Below, in pieces: positions 1 to 7,931 of a stretch of 64,000 nt of DNA (its first letter is position 1; each line of letters opens with the position of its first letter). Below the pieces are notes generated by a model. It was not told where the DNA came from, made no database searches, and worked only from the letters and a program-made list of their open reading frames with translations. The DNA is from an uncultured Eubacteriales bacterium (lineage in GTDB: Bacteria > Bacillota > Clostridia > Christensenellales > Aristaeellaceae), in contig ONJM01000006.1 of NCBI GenBank assembly GCA_900318145.1, positions 79,073-143,072 of the forward strand, in the 5' to 3' direction. The position numbers and the translations under genes were made by a program.

Positions 1-1
1 A

Positions 2-541
2 CTCAGCCGCAAGGATCCGGAATACGCGGGACGCAGCAAGGCTGTCCGCGCGATCGAGCGCGGCCGCGCCGCGGGCAAAGACCTGCCAGAGGAAATAAAG
101 AAGGTCTACAAAGCCCTTTCCGCATGGGTAAAGGCTGATCCGGAGCATACCGACATCGGTTCCACGATCTTTGCCGTAAAACCCGGCGACGGTTCCGCCC
201 GGGAACAGGCCGCATCCTGCCAGCGGGTGCTCGGCGCTTCAGCGAACCTGGCAAAGGAATATGCCACCAAACGCTACCGCAGCAACTGCATCAACTGGGG
301 CATAGTGCCCTTCCTGGTAAAGGATGAGAAGGTGTTCAGCCTCGGCGACTGGATCTTTATCCCGGGCGTCCGGAAGGCGGTGCTGGAAGGAACGCCGGAA
401 TTCACTGTCTACGCGGTGAAGGAGGACGGAACGGTGGCGCCGTTCCCTGTGAGCCTTGGCGATCTGACACCGGACGAACGCGAGATTATCACGGACGGAT
501 GCCTGATCAATTACTACCGGAACCATCCGGTTGCGGACTGA
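2..541 (+). CDS. Aconitase-family hydratase, C-terminal part (5' end outside window)
   Basis: The frame is open from the first bases of the window, so only the last 179 codons are present. The segment around residues 75-95 (AKEYATKRYRSNCINWGIVPF) is typical of the C-terminal swivel domain of aconitase/hydratase proteins, where the conserved YRSN-INWG stretch contributes substrate contacts. The protein would reversibly hydrate and dehydrate a tricarboxylic or related acid; the 4Fe-4S cysteines would lie upstream of the window. An internal ATG at 227 is not the real start because homologous sequence continues before it. The gene converges with the hydrogenase gene and is followed by a clear terminator. 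Exact substrate cannot be told from this fragment. Confidence 0.8.
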   Translation, partial: LSRKDPEYAGRSKAVRAIERGRAAGKDLPEEIKKVYKALSAWVKADPEHTDIGSTIFAVKPGDGSAREQAASCQRVLGASANLAKEYATKRYRSNCINWGIVPFLVKDEKVFSLGDWIFIPGVRKAVLEGTPEFTVYAVKEDGTVAPFPVSLGDLTPDEREIITDGCLINYYRNHPVAD

Positions 542-554
542 TCCTGTTTTTTCA

Positions 555-581
555 GCATGCGCGGCGCGCATGCTTTTTTTT
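555..581 (+). terminator. Intrinsic terminator of the aconitase-family gene
   Basis: An 8-bp perfect stem (GCATGCGC, 555-562, with 566-573) closes a 3-base loop and is followed by eight T residues (574-581). It starts 14 bases after the stop codon. Confidence 0.85.
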
Positions 582-590
582 GCGCAACGG

Positions 591-620
591 AAAACTCCCG
601 CGCCGAACGGAGCGCGGGAG
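591..620 (-). terminator. Intrinsic terminator of the hydrogenase gene
   Basis: A 9-bp perfect stem (CTCCCGCGC, 595-603, with 612-620) is preceded on the plus strand by AAAA, which reads as a T run on the minus strand. It lies about 40 bases past the hydrogenase stop codon. Confidence 0.65.
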
Positions 621-659
621 CGGCAGAATCCGATGCCGGAGACCGGCGGAAAGTAAAGT

Positions 660-2156
660 TTATTTGAACGGAGTTACGGACGGGTCCAGATGGCCGTCGC
701 GGAACATTGAGAATTTATCCATCGGATAATTCTTCAGGTTCTCCAGAATCTGCCGGTCATCCGCCCGGCCCAGCAGTTCCTTGCGCGCCTGCAGTACCTG
801 GGCTTCCGCCTGATGCTTGGAGGGACCGCCGATACAGCCGCCCGGACACATCATTCCTTCCACAAAGTCCTCCTGAAGCTTTCCGGCTTTCAGAAGCGCC
901 ATGGCCTTTTTGCATTCCGCACCGCCGGAACACTGCAGAAGTTTGATGCCGGAAGGATCTTCCCCCATCTCTTTCATTGCCTGCAGGACAGCCGCGGCGA
1001 CACCTCCGCTGCCCGCGAATTTCTTGCCGAACAGGGAAGCTTCCTGATAGGATTCGTCCACCGGATCGACAGTGATCCCCCGGGAGTCCAGCATGGCTAC
1101 GATTTCGCCGTAGGTCAGGGCAAAGTCGGGCCTGTCCGCGATGAATTCGTTCAGCGTTTCGCCCTTCTTGGAAATACACGGCCCGATAAACACCGTCACG
1201 CAGTCCGGATCCAGATACTTCAGGTAACGGGATACGGCCACCATGGGGCTGACCGTATTGGATTTATATTTTTCATATTCTTCCGGGAAATGGTGGCGCA
1301 GCATGGAAATAAACGCCGGGCAGCAGGATGTGGTCATCTTGCGGCCTTCCTTCCTGGCTTCAATCCACTCCAGCGCTTCATAGGCGGCCGTCATATCGCC
1401 GCCGAGGCCGACTTCAACCATGTCCGCAAAGCCCAGCTTTTTCAGCGCCGCCCGAAGGGAAGCCATGGAAACATCCTTGCCGAACTGGCCTTCCGTCGCG
1501 GGGGCGCACATCGCGATCACCTTTTTCCCGCTCCGGATTTCCCGGATGATGTCCACAGCGTAAATCCTGGATCCGATGGCGCCGAAGGGGCAGCTGTGAA
1601 TGCAGTGGCCGCAGTGCACACATTTGTCGTCATCGATTACGCAGATACCGTTTTCCGAATAAGTGATGGCATCCACCGGACAGGCTTTTCTGCACGGACG
1701 TTCCATATGGATAATGGCGCCGTAAGGGCAGGACTTCGCACACAGCCCGCAGGACCGGCATTTGTCCGGGTCAATGTGCATCCGGGTGTCACCGGGAGTA
1801 ATCGCCCCGAAACGGCAAGCGTTCAGGCAGGCTTTTCCAAGGCAGAAACGGCAGATATCCGTCACCAGGTATTCCTGGATCGGACAGTCGTCACAGGCGG
1901 CGGGGATCACGGCAACCACGTTGCGGGATTCACTGGCCGCATCCGGATGCAGCCCCATGGCGAGGCGGATCCGTCCGCGGATTATTTCACGTTCCTTATA
2001 GATGCAGCAGCGGTATTGCGGCTTGGGGCCGGGGATAAATTCCAGGACAAGCCGCTCACAGGCTTCCAGCGTCAGCCGGTCTTCCCATGCCAGGCGGCAA
2101 ACTTCCCTGAGGATGGAGTGCTTCAGTTCCACAATACCCTTATCATTGGTAATCAT
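660..2156 (-). CDS. [FeFe] hydrogenase, group B-like, with N-terminal ferredoxin domains
   Basis: A 498-residue cytoplasmic iron-only hydrogenase that would interconvert protons and H2 using ferredoxin-type electrons. The N-terminal half carries cysteine clusters at about 88-114 and two ferredoxin-type CxxCxxCxxxCP motifs near 133-143 and 179-189. The H-cluster motifs follow: TSCCP (276-280), GPC (325-327) with KKGE after it, and MMCPGGC (435-441). The CPGGC form and the GPC second motif resemble group B enzymes rather than the classic group A set. The start is supported by an AGGAAG site just upstream, and a near-consensus promoter lies 96-124 bases upstream. No maturation genes (hydEFG) are nearby. 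Fermentative H2 production or a sensory role are both possible for group B. Confidence 0.9.
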   Translation of the reverse strand: MITNDKGIVELKHSILREVCRLAWEDRLTLEACERLVLEFIPGPKPQYRCCIYKEREIIRGRIRLAMGLHPDAASESRNVVAVIPAACDDCPIQEYLVTDICRFCLGKACLNACRFGAITPGDTRMHIDPDKCRSCGLCAKSCPYGAIIHMERPCRKACPVDAITYSENGICVIDDDKCVHCGHCIHSCPFGAIGSRIYAVDIIREIRSGKKVIAMCAPATEGQFGKDVSMASLRAALKKLGFADMVEVGLGGDMTAAYEALEWIEARKEGRKMTTSCCPAFISMLRHHFPEEYEKYKSNTVSPMVAVSRYLKYLDPDCVTVFIGPCISKKGETLNEFIADRPDFALTYGEIVAMLDSRGITVDPVDESYQEASLFGKKFAGSGGVAAAVLQAMKEMGEDPSGIKLLQCSGGAECKKAMALLKAGKLQEDFVEGMMCPGGCIGGPSKHQAEAQVLQARKELLGRADDRQILENLKNYPMDKFSMFRDGHLDPSVTPFK

Positions 2157-2251
2157 CCGGAAATCTTCCTTTCTGTTTCGCGAGTGCTGTTCTGATGGTG
2201 TGAGGGTTGATTCCCAGACGCGACGGGAGACATCACGTCTTTTGTAAATAT

Positions 2252-2280
2252 ATTCTATCGGGTTTTCCGGCAGAATTCAA
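2252..2280 (-). promoter_or_regulatory. Predicted promoter of the hydrogenase gene
   Basis: On the minus strand, TTGAAT (2275-2280) and TAGAAT (2252-2257) are separated by 17 bases, placing transcription about 85-95 bases before the ATG at 2156. Confidence 0.6.
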
Positions 2281-2319
2281 TGGTGAGCGGCAAGAAAAAA
2301 ACGGCGGGAAGGGCGGGGC

Positions 2320-2348
2320 TTGACGGCGGCGAAGCAAACTGATAAGGT
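2320..2348 (+). promoter_or_regulatory. Possible promoter of ylmH
   Basis: TTGACG at 2320-2325 is followed after 17 bases by TAAGGT (2343-2348). The -35 is good and the -10 is poor, so this is only a candidate. It sits about 50 bases before the ylmH start. Confidence 0.35.
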
Positions 2349-2396
2349 GGTGCGCGGGAATGAGAAAGAGGCGGCGGAACCGCCGGAGGAGCCTGC

Positions 2397-3143
2397 ATGA
2401 CGAATGATGTGACGCTGAGACATCTGCTGGATTTATGCCGGCGGAGCGAGAAAACAGGCATATGGCAGTATTCCGCATTCCTGTCCCCGGCGGAACAGGA
2501 GGATCTGCTCCGCTGTCCGGAGGCTGCCGGTTGTGATTACTTCCTGACCGGCGGATACGAAAACGCCGAGCGGAAGATTCTGGCCGCGGGCAGCGAAGTG
2601 GAATGCGGACCGCCGGATCCGCCGGTCCGGGTGATTGCCGTGGCGCCGAAAAACGAAAAATACGCGGAGGAGCTGACCCACCGTGATTTCCTCGGCGCGA
2701 TTCTCGGACTGGGGATTGAACGCCCGCTGATCGGGGATATTCTGGTGCGTGAGAAGCGGGCCTGGTTCTTCTGCCTGGCGCCTGCCGCGGACATGCTGGT
2801 GTCCGGCCTGACGCAGGTGCGCAGGACGACCGTGACGGCGGAACTGAGCGCGCCGGATGTGCCGGAGCTGCAGCCGCGGTACGCGCCGACGCGGCTGAAC
2901 GTGGCTTCGGAGCGGCTGGACGCCGTTGCGGCAGCCTTCCTGAACATTTCGCGGGGACAGGCGGACAAGCTGTTTGCCGCGGAAAAGGTTTTCGTGAACG
3001 GGCGGACCGTAACGGACCGCAGCTTCCGGCTGAAGGAAGGGGACGTCCTGTCCGTCCGCGGTTTCGGCAAGGCCGTGTATGACGGGATTGAGCACGAAAC
3101 GCGGAAAAACAGGCTCTGGGTAAATCTCCGGAAGTATATATAG
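2397..3143 (+). CDS. ylmH: YlmH-like S4-domain RNA-binding protein
   Basis: A 248-residue protein whose C-terminal quarter (about 168-230) is an S4 RNA-binding domain: RLDAVAAAFLNISRGQADKL, then VNGRTV and LKEGDVLSVRGFGK. The N-terminal part matches the general layout of YlmH, a Firmicutes protein encoded in many species near cell-division genes and implicated in stalled-ribosome rescue. Here it stands alone rather than next to divIVA/sepF. GGAGGAGCC lies 7 bases before the ATG. It is transcribed away from the hydrogenase and ends at a shared bidirectional terminator. Confidence 0.85.
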   Translation: MTNDVTLRHLLDLCRRSEKTGIWQYSAFLSPAEQEDLLRCPEAAGCDYFLTGGYENAERKILAAGSEVECGPPDPPVRVIAVAPKNEKYAEELTHRDFLGAILGLGIERPLIGDILVREKRAWFFCLAPAADMLVSGLTQVRRTTVTAELSAPDVPELQPRYAPTRLNVASERLDAVAAAFLNISRGQADKLFAAEKVFVNGRTVTDRSFRLKEGDVLSVRGFGKAVYDGIEHETRKNRLWVNLRKYI

Positions 3144-3145
3144 GA

Positions 3146-3187
3146 AAACAGCGCGGCCCCGAAGAAATACGGGGATCCGCGCTGTTT
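3146..3187. terminator. Bidirectional terminator between ylmH and the aldo/keto reductase
   Basis: An 11-bp perfect stem (AAACAGCGCGG, 3146-3156, with 3177-3187) plus four inner C-G pairs (3157-3160 with 3171-3174). The A-rich left flank and T-rich right arm let it serve both converging genes. Confidence 0.75.
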
Positions 3188-3191
3188 CACT

Positions 3192-4397
3192 TTACGGGCT
3201 GCCGCTCTTCTTCCGGCTTCGGCGCAGCATAAAGGAGCGGGCCACATTGATGCCGATCCGGAAGGGCAGGGGACGCAGCGCCTTATCTGCTTCCTTCAGC
3301 TTTTCGCGGATCGGGATGCCCTGGGGACAGTGGCTTTCGCATTTGCCGCAGCCGACGCACTGGGTGGCGAAGGCCGGCTGCCGGGTCAGGCCGACGGTCT
3401 GCGCGAACTGGAAGCGGGCGTCGTTTTTCCCCTCTGAATACATGGCGTTATAGCAGCGGAAAATGCCGGGGATATCCACGCCCCGGGGACATGGCATGCA
3501 GTAGCGGCAGCCGGTGCAGCCGACCTTTTCCCCGGCGCGGATCAGGGCTTTGACCCTGTCCAGCAGCGCGAAATCGGACGCGTTCAGCTCCCCGGGAGAA
3601 GCCGAATCCGCGGTTTCGACGTTTTCCGCCACCATTTCCAGGGAGTTCATTCCGGAAAGAACCACTGTCACTTCCGGCTGGTTGTACAGCCACCGGAAGG
3701 CCCAGGCCGCCGGAGACCAGCCCCGTTCGTTTTCCGCCATGGCCTTTTTTGCTTCCGCGGGGAGAAGGTTCACCAGCTTGCCGCCGCGGAGCGGTTCCAT
3801 GATGATGACAGGGATACCTTTTGCGGCGGCGGCTTTCAGCCCGGCCACGCCGGCCTGGCTGGTTTCATCCAGGTAATTGTACTGGATCTGGCAGAAATCC
3901 CAGTCGTAATCCTGCAGGATTTTCAGGAAGTTTTCGGTGTTCCCGTGGTAGGAGAAGCCGATATTCCGGATGGCCCCGGATTCCTTCAGCTTGCGGATCC
4001 AGTCCGGGATGCCCATCTGCTTGAGCCGCTCCCACTGCGCTATGTCGGTCAGCATATGCATCAGGTAATAATCGACATGATCCGTCCGGAGGCGCGAAAG
4101 CTCCTCCCGGAAGGTCTTTTCCGCGCCGGCGAGGCTGCTGACCATATACTGGGGCAGCTTGGTGGCGATATACACCTGATCCCGGATGCCGTTCCGCTCC
4201 AGCACCGTACCGAGCAGCGCTTCGCTGCCGGGATAGATGTAGGCGGTATCGTAATAGTTCACACCGGCCCGGAAAGCCGCCATGATTTCCTTTTCCGCCT
4301 TATCCAGGTCCAGGCCGCTTCCTTTCCTGGTAAAGCGCATGCAGCCGAAACCCAGGACGGACAGATCCCGGCCGTATTTATCCTTCCGGTATTTCAT
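3192..4397 (-). CDS. Aldo/keto reductase with C-terminal 2x[4Fe-4S] ferredoxin domain
   Basis: A 401-residue fusion. Residues 1 to about 270 form an aldo/keto reductase barrel (YDTAYIYPGSE contains the catalytic Asp/Tyr region; ATKLP the Lys). The C-terminal 110 residues carry CTGCRYCMPCP and CVGCGKCESHCPQG, two 4Fe-4S motifs. Such proteins are common in anaerobic Clostridia and are thought to couple carbonyl reduction or oxidation to ferredoxin rather than only to NADPH; the physiological substrate is not known. The start ATG at 4397 follows AAGGGGGAAACC. It has its own promoter 90-120 bases upstream and is therefore probably independent of the regulator gene upstream of it on the same strand. 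Confidence 0.9.
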   Translation of the reverse strand: MKYRKDKYGRDLSVLGFGCMRFTRKGSGLDLDKAEKEIMAAFRAGVNYYDTAYIYPGSEALLGTVLERNGIRDQVYIATKLPQYMVSSLAGAEKTFREELSRLRTDHVDYYLMHMLTDIAQWERLKQMGIPDWIRKLKESGAIRNIGFSYHGNTENFLKILQDYDWDFCQIQYNYLDETSQAGVAGLKAAAAKGIPVIIMEPLRGGKLVNLLPAEAKKAMAENERGWSPAAWAFRWLYNQPEVTVVLSGMNSLEMVAENVETADSASPGELNASDFALLDRVKALIRAGEKVGCTGCRYCMPCPRGVDIPGIFRCYNAMYSEGKNDARFQFAQTVGLTRQPAFATQCVGCGKCESHCPQGIPIREKLKEADKALRPLPFRIGINVARSFMLRRSRKKSGSP

Positions 4398-4487
4398 ACG
4401 GTTTCCCCCTTATTCCGGCCCGCTGCCGGCGTTCGGACCGCCGCGCCGCGGGACCTGTATAAAATCTGCCGCTGAAAGAATGGTGAG

Positions 4488-4516
4488 AGTATACCCCGCG
4501 GCACGGCACCCGTCAA
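4488..4516 (-). promoter_or_regulatory. Predicted promoter of the Fe-S aldo/keto reductase
   Basis: On the minus strand TTGACG (4511-4516) and TATACT (4488-4493) are 17 bases apart, in the 152-base gap between the regulator stop and the reductase start. Confidence 0.7.
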
Positions 4517-4549
4517 GCGGACGCCGGCGGACGGGGCCGCGCCGCCTGC

Positions 4550-6355
4550 TCAGGGCGTCTTCCGGGAGCCGCTCCCCAGAACGCGCCAGAGCGTGGAACG
4601 GCTGATTCCCAGACGGCGGGCTGTTTCGGACTGGTTGCCCTTGTTTGCGGCCAGCGCCTGTTCAATAATGTGCCGGGTGATTTCCTCCAGGGTCATGCCT
4701 TCCGCTGAAAAAGCCGCGCTGTCCGGAGCGCTCCGGAAGAAAGTCCGCTCCTGTCCCAGCATTTCCGCGGTATCCGTTCCGGAAATATAGTGGCCGTCTG
4801 TCATTACGGACAGCTCGTGCAGCACCCGCTTGAACTGGGCGTAATTTCCCGGCCAGTCATACCGGACCAGCATTTCCAGGGTTCCCGGCTCAAAACCGGA
4901 GATCTGCTTGCCAAGTTCCATATTCAGATTGGAAAGATAGACGCTGGCCAGCGCGGGAATTTCGTCCCGCCGGGTCCGCAGCGCCGGAAGCTGCACCGAC
5001 AGCGGGTTCAGCCGGGAGGAGATTTCCCGGGTAAGGGCATGAACCGCGCGTCCGTCCTGCACTTCGCAGGCGAAAAGGAGCCGCAGCCTTCTGGCAAGAT
5101 TGCTTTCCTCAATCAGGGACAGCAGGGTGTGCTGCCGCTGGGGCGACAGTTCCTCAAGATGGTGGAAGAATACCGTCGTTCCGGTGGTCCCGAGCGGGGA
5201 ATCGTCATGCTCTGTCAGATAATTCCAGCTCCTGTCACTGATCCTGGACCCGTCCACCACCACAAAAGGATGGTTTTTCATTTCGCTTTGCAGATACAGT
5301 GCCCGCGCCGCCTGCTCCCGGCCGGTTCCTTCCTCGCCGAGTATCATGACAGGATCCCTTTGCCTGGAAAGCGACGCCAGTTTCGCTTCCAGCTCGCCCT
5401 CAGGCTTGCTTAAAGTAAAGAAGCTGCCGGACAGAAGCTGCTCGCATTCCGCCGCGTCATAGAAGCGGATGCCGGACTGGGCGGAGCGCAGGGGGATGCG
5501 GGCCGGCTGGTCCCGGAACAGATACAGCTGCCGGTTCTGCAGCTGGAAGCGGGAGGCTGTGACCGTATGCAGCGTGGTCCCTTCCTGATGGAAAAACAGG
5601 AGGTCCCTGTTCGCCGGGATCGATGAAATCCGCCTCCGCATGGCCGCGACGGTTTCATCCGACGGTCTGCCGGCTGAAGCGTATATCACATCCTTCTCCG
5701 AATCCAGCACCATGCACTGCTCCATGTTCTGCCGCAGCATGATCCGGAGCATCGTGTTCTCATTCCTCAACGCGCGGAACCTTCTGCCCTGCTGCAGCGC
5801 GCTGCTGATGGCTTCATGCAGGCTTCGTTCCCCGGAGGTGATCAGCAGGGCCTGAAACCCGGAATTCCGGGCTGTCCGGTGCGTGACCGCGTCGCAGATT
5901 ACGGTATTGATCTGCATTTTGCGCAGGCGGTTCAGCACTTCCGGGACTTCCTCCGGGCTGCGTACCGTCTCGATCGGGATTTCCATCCGCAGCAGATTGC
6001 ACAGCGTATGCGCGTTACCCGTGACACCGGAAAAACCGACGACCGCCATCCTGTCCGTATAGTTCTCCGCCAGCTTGATCGTCCGGAGCACATCGTTGAT
6101 AAGCACAGGAATTTCCACCACCGGCAGGTCCGTTGCCTGCTGGATGAGCCTGGCCGTTCCGCCCCGTGAGAGAATCGCGTCAAAGGAGGAGAGATCCAGC
6201 CTCCTGACGATATCCGCTCCTTCCTGAAGGTCCCCGGTATAAGTATCCAGCAGTACGTCCGGAAAGCTCTCCGCACTTCTCTGCAGCGACGAAGCCATCG
6301 CCTCATACGGCGCGATGGCAAGAATATGTACCGGTTCCGCAAACCTGTCCTGCAT
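4550..6355 (-). CDS. PrpR-N domain transcriptional regulator with degenerate AAA+ module
   Basis: A 601-residue regulator. Residues about 8-190 match the PrpR N-terminal sensor (SRGGTARLI near 63-71, PVVEIPV near 78-84), which in relatives senses small organic acids or acyl-CoA metabolites. Residues about 330-515 resemble a sigma-54 activator ATPase but are degraded: the P-loop reads GEEGTGREQ (340-348) with Arg instead of Lys, the Walker B region is TTVFFHHLEEL, and the GAFTGA loop that contacts sigma-54 is absent. A Fis-type HTH closes the protein (QSETARRLGISRSTLW, 575-590). It is divergent from the acid-sugar operon, the expected target. AGGAGGAACC precedes the ATG. A 7-bp dyad (GTCTGAA/TTCAGAC, 6371-6389) lies in its leader. 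Confidence 0.85.
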   Translation of the reverse strand: MQDRFAEPVHILAIAPYEAMASSLQRSAESFPDVLLDTYTGDLQEGADIVRRLDLSSFDAILSRGGTARLIQQATDLPVVEIPVLINDVLRTIKLAENYTDRMAVVGFSGVTGNAHTLCNLLRMEIPIETVRSPEEVPEVLNRLRKMQINTVICDAVTHRTARNSGFQALLITSGERSLHEAISSALQQGRRFRALRNENTMLRIMLRQNMEQCMVLDSEKDVIYASAGRPSDETVAAMRRRISSIPANRDLLFFHQEGTTLHTVTASRFQLQNRQLYLFRDQPARIPLRSAQSGIRFYDAAECEQLLSGSFFTLSKPEGELEAKLASLSRQRDPVMILGEEGTGREQAARALYLQSEMKNHPFVVVDGSRISDRSWNYLTEHDDSPLGTTGTTVFFHHLEELSPQRQHTLLSLIEESNLARRLRLLFACEVQDGRAVHALTREISSRLNPLSVQLPALRTRRDEIPALASVYLSNLNMELGKQISGFEPGTLEMLVRYDWPGNYAQFKRVLHELSVMTDGHYISGTDTAEMLGQERTFFRSAPDSAAFSAEGMTLEEITRHIIEQALAANKGNQSETARRLGISRSTLWRVLGSGSRKTP

Positions 6356-6443
6356 ACTCTGGTTCCTCCTGTCTGAACCCGATTCAGACTGTTTTTTACA
6401 AGTGTATCATAATGAAACAGAAATGTCATCAGCAGAATGCTAT

Positions 6444-6514
6444 ATGTTTCAAAAATAAACAGATATTATCCTTGAATTTCCATAATTTATTTATTATGTT
6501 TCAAAATAAGACAG
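6444..6514. promoter_or_regulatory. Two 19-bp direct repeats, candidate operator of the PrpR-type regulator
   Basis: ATGTTTCAAAAATAAACAG (6444-6462) and ATGTTTCAAAATAAGACAG (6496-6514) differ at two positions and start 52 bases apart, about five helical turns. A related TGTTTCA half-site occurs in the opposite orientation at about 6412-6419 (AATGAAACA). The whole AT-rich block lies in the 282-base region between the regulator and the acid-sugar operon, so it could control both. Role inferred from position; no clear -35/-10 pair was found for the operon. Confidence 0.5.
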
Positions 6515-6637
6515 AATTGACGGCATTTTTGTTGTATATTCCCGGGAATACCTTTATGATGGATTTACAGAAATGAACACCCGGTTTCAATCAACGCAGC
6601 ATCGATTCCCCGGCAGAACCCCGAAAGGAGGCCCACC

Positions 6638-7897
6638 GTGATCAGGCTTTTAATCATCGCGGACGACTTTACCGGCGGTCTGGATACAGGAGTGCAGTTT
6701 GCATCCCGGGGGATTCCGACATGCGTGCTGACGGATCCGGAAGCGGATTTCAACGCGGAAGCCGGCGGGTGCGAGGTCCTGGTTGCCGTCGCGGAAACAA
6801 GGCACCTTCCCGCACGGGAAGCGTACGAAACGGTCTTCCGTGCCGCCCGGAAGGGCATGAATCTTGGAATTGGACATATCTACAAGAAAACGGATTCCGC
6901 GCTCCGCGGCAATATCGGCGCCGAGCTTACCGCGGTGCTTGACGCCGCCCGGTGCCCCCTGCTTCCTTTTGTTCCCGCTCTTCCCGCCATGAACCGGGTC
7001 ACCCGGAACGGCATTCAGTATATTGACGGGATCCCGGTGGCTGATTCCGTTTTCGGCCGGGATCCTTTTGAACCCGTGAAGGAATCCGACGTCCCCCGGC
7101 TGATTGCCCTGCAGAGTGAAACCCCGGCATTCCGGGCGGATCCGGAATCGCTCCGGAACGCTTCAGGAATCGCTGTCCTGGACGCCTCCTCTGAGGAGGA
7201 CCTGATCCGCGCCGGGAAATGCCTGCGGGATCTTCCGGATCTGCGGGTCTCCGCCGGATGCGCCGGTTTCGCGGCGGTCCTTCCCGAAATGCTCGGCCTT
7301 TCCGGGAATAAGTCACCGGAGCTTCCTCCGCTGGAGCCGGGCCTGTTCGTTCTTTGCGGCAGCGTCAACCCCATTACCCAGCGCCAGCTGGACCATGGGG
7401 AGGCGAACGGATTTACCCGGATTCATATCGCTCCGGAAATCAAGCTTCATCCGGAAGTTTTCCGGTCGGAAAAAGGCGAAGCGGTCCTCGCCGGCTGGAA
7501 GGAACAGATGGCCGGCTGCCCCTGGATGATCCTGGACGCGAACGATACGGATCCCGGCAATGAAGAAACCGCGGAGCTGGCGAAAGCCGAGGGCTTTTCC
7601 ACCGAAGATGTCCGGCAGCGGATTTCCGAATCCCTGGGAATTATCCTCAGCGCCCTGATGGATTCTCCCGCGGACAGGACGCTGCTGATCACCGGCGGCG
7701 ATACGCTGCTGAAGAGCATGAACCGCATGAAGATCCACAGGATGCTTCCCATCGCGGAAGCGGCTCCGGGCTGCGTTCTTTCCCGGGTCACCTACCGCGG
7801 GAAAAACCGGCCTGTTATCACCAAGTCCGGAGGATTCGGCAGGGAAACCCTGCTTACGGACCTGAAGGACCTGATCCTTACCCGGAAGAACGGCTGA
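6638..7897 (+). CDS. Four-carbon acid sugar kinase family protein (DUF1537)
   Basis: A 419-residue DUF1537 protein. The N-terminal domain starts IIADDFTGGLDTG, the family's hallmark Asp-Asp acid-sugar site, and the C-terminal nucleotide-binding domain includes LLITGGDTL near 345. Members phosphorylate D-threonate, D-erythronate or 3-oxo-tetronates. A PdxA-family dehydrogenase four genes downstream makes a D-threonate- or erythronate-type route likely, since known kinases of this family work with PdxA2. The start is GTG at 6638 with AAAGGAGG nine bases upstream. It is the first gene of a tightly packed operon (gaps of 12-43 bases up to the binding-protein gene). Exact substrate is not determined. 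Confidence 0.88.
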   Translation: MIRLLIIADDFTGGLDTGVQFASRGIPTCVLTDPEADFNAEAGGCEVLVAVAETRHLPAREAYETVFRAARKGMNLGIGHIYKKTDSALRGNIGAELTAVLDAARCPLLPFVPALPAMNRVTRNGIQYIDGIPVADSVFGRDPFEPVKESDVPRLIALQSETPAFRADPESLRNASGIAVLDASSEEDLIRAGKCLRDLPDLRVSAGCAGFAAVLPEMLGLSGNKSPELPPLEPGLFVLCGSVNPITQRQLDHGEANGFTRIHIAPEIKLHPEVFRSEKGEAVLAGWKEQMAGCPWMILDANDTDPGNEETAELAKAEGFSTEDVRQRISESLGIILSALMDSPADRTLLITGGDTLLKSMNRMKIHRMLPIAEAAPGCVLSRVTYRGKNRPVITKSGGFGRETLLTDLKDLILTRKNG

Positions 7898-7931
7898 ACC
7901 AGCCAGAACATCAGCAAAGGAGGACAACAAG

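Noticed and set aside
6517-6535. A sigma-54-like GGCA-N6-TTGT element upstream of the DUF1537 gene
   Set aside because: The -12 GC is GT, and the divergent regulator lacks the GAFTGA loop needed for sigma-54 activation.
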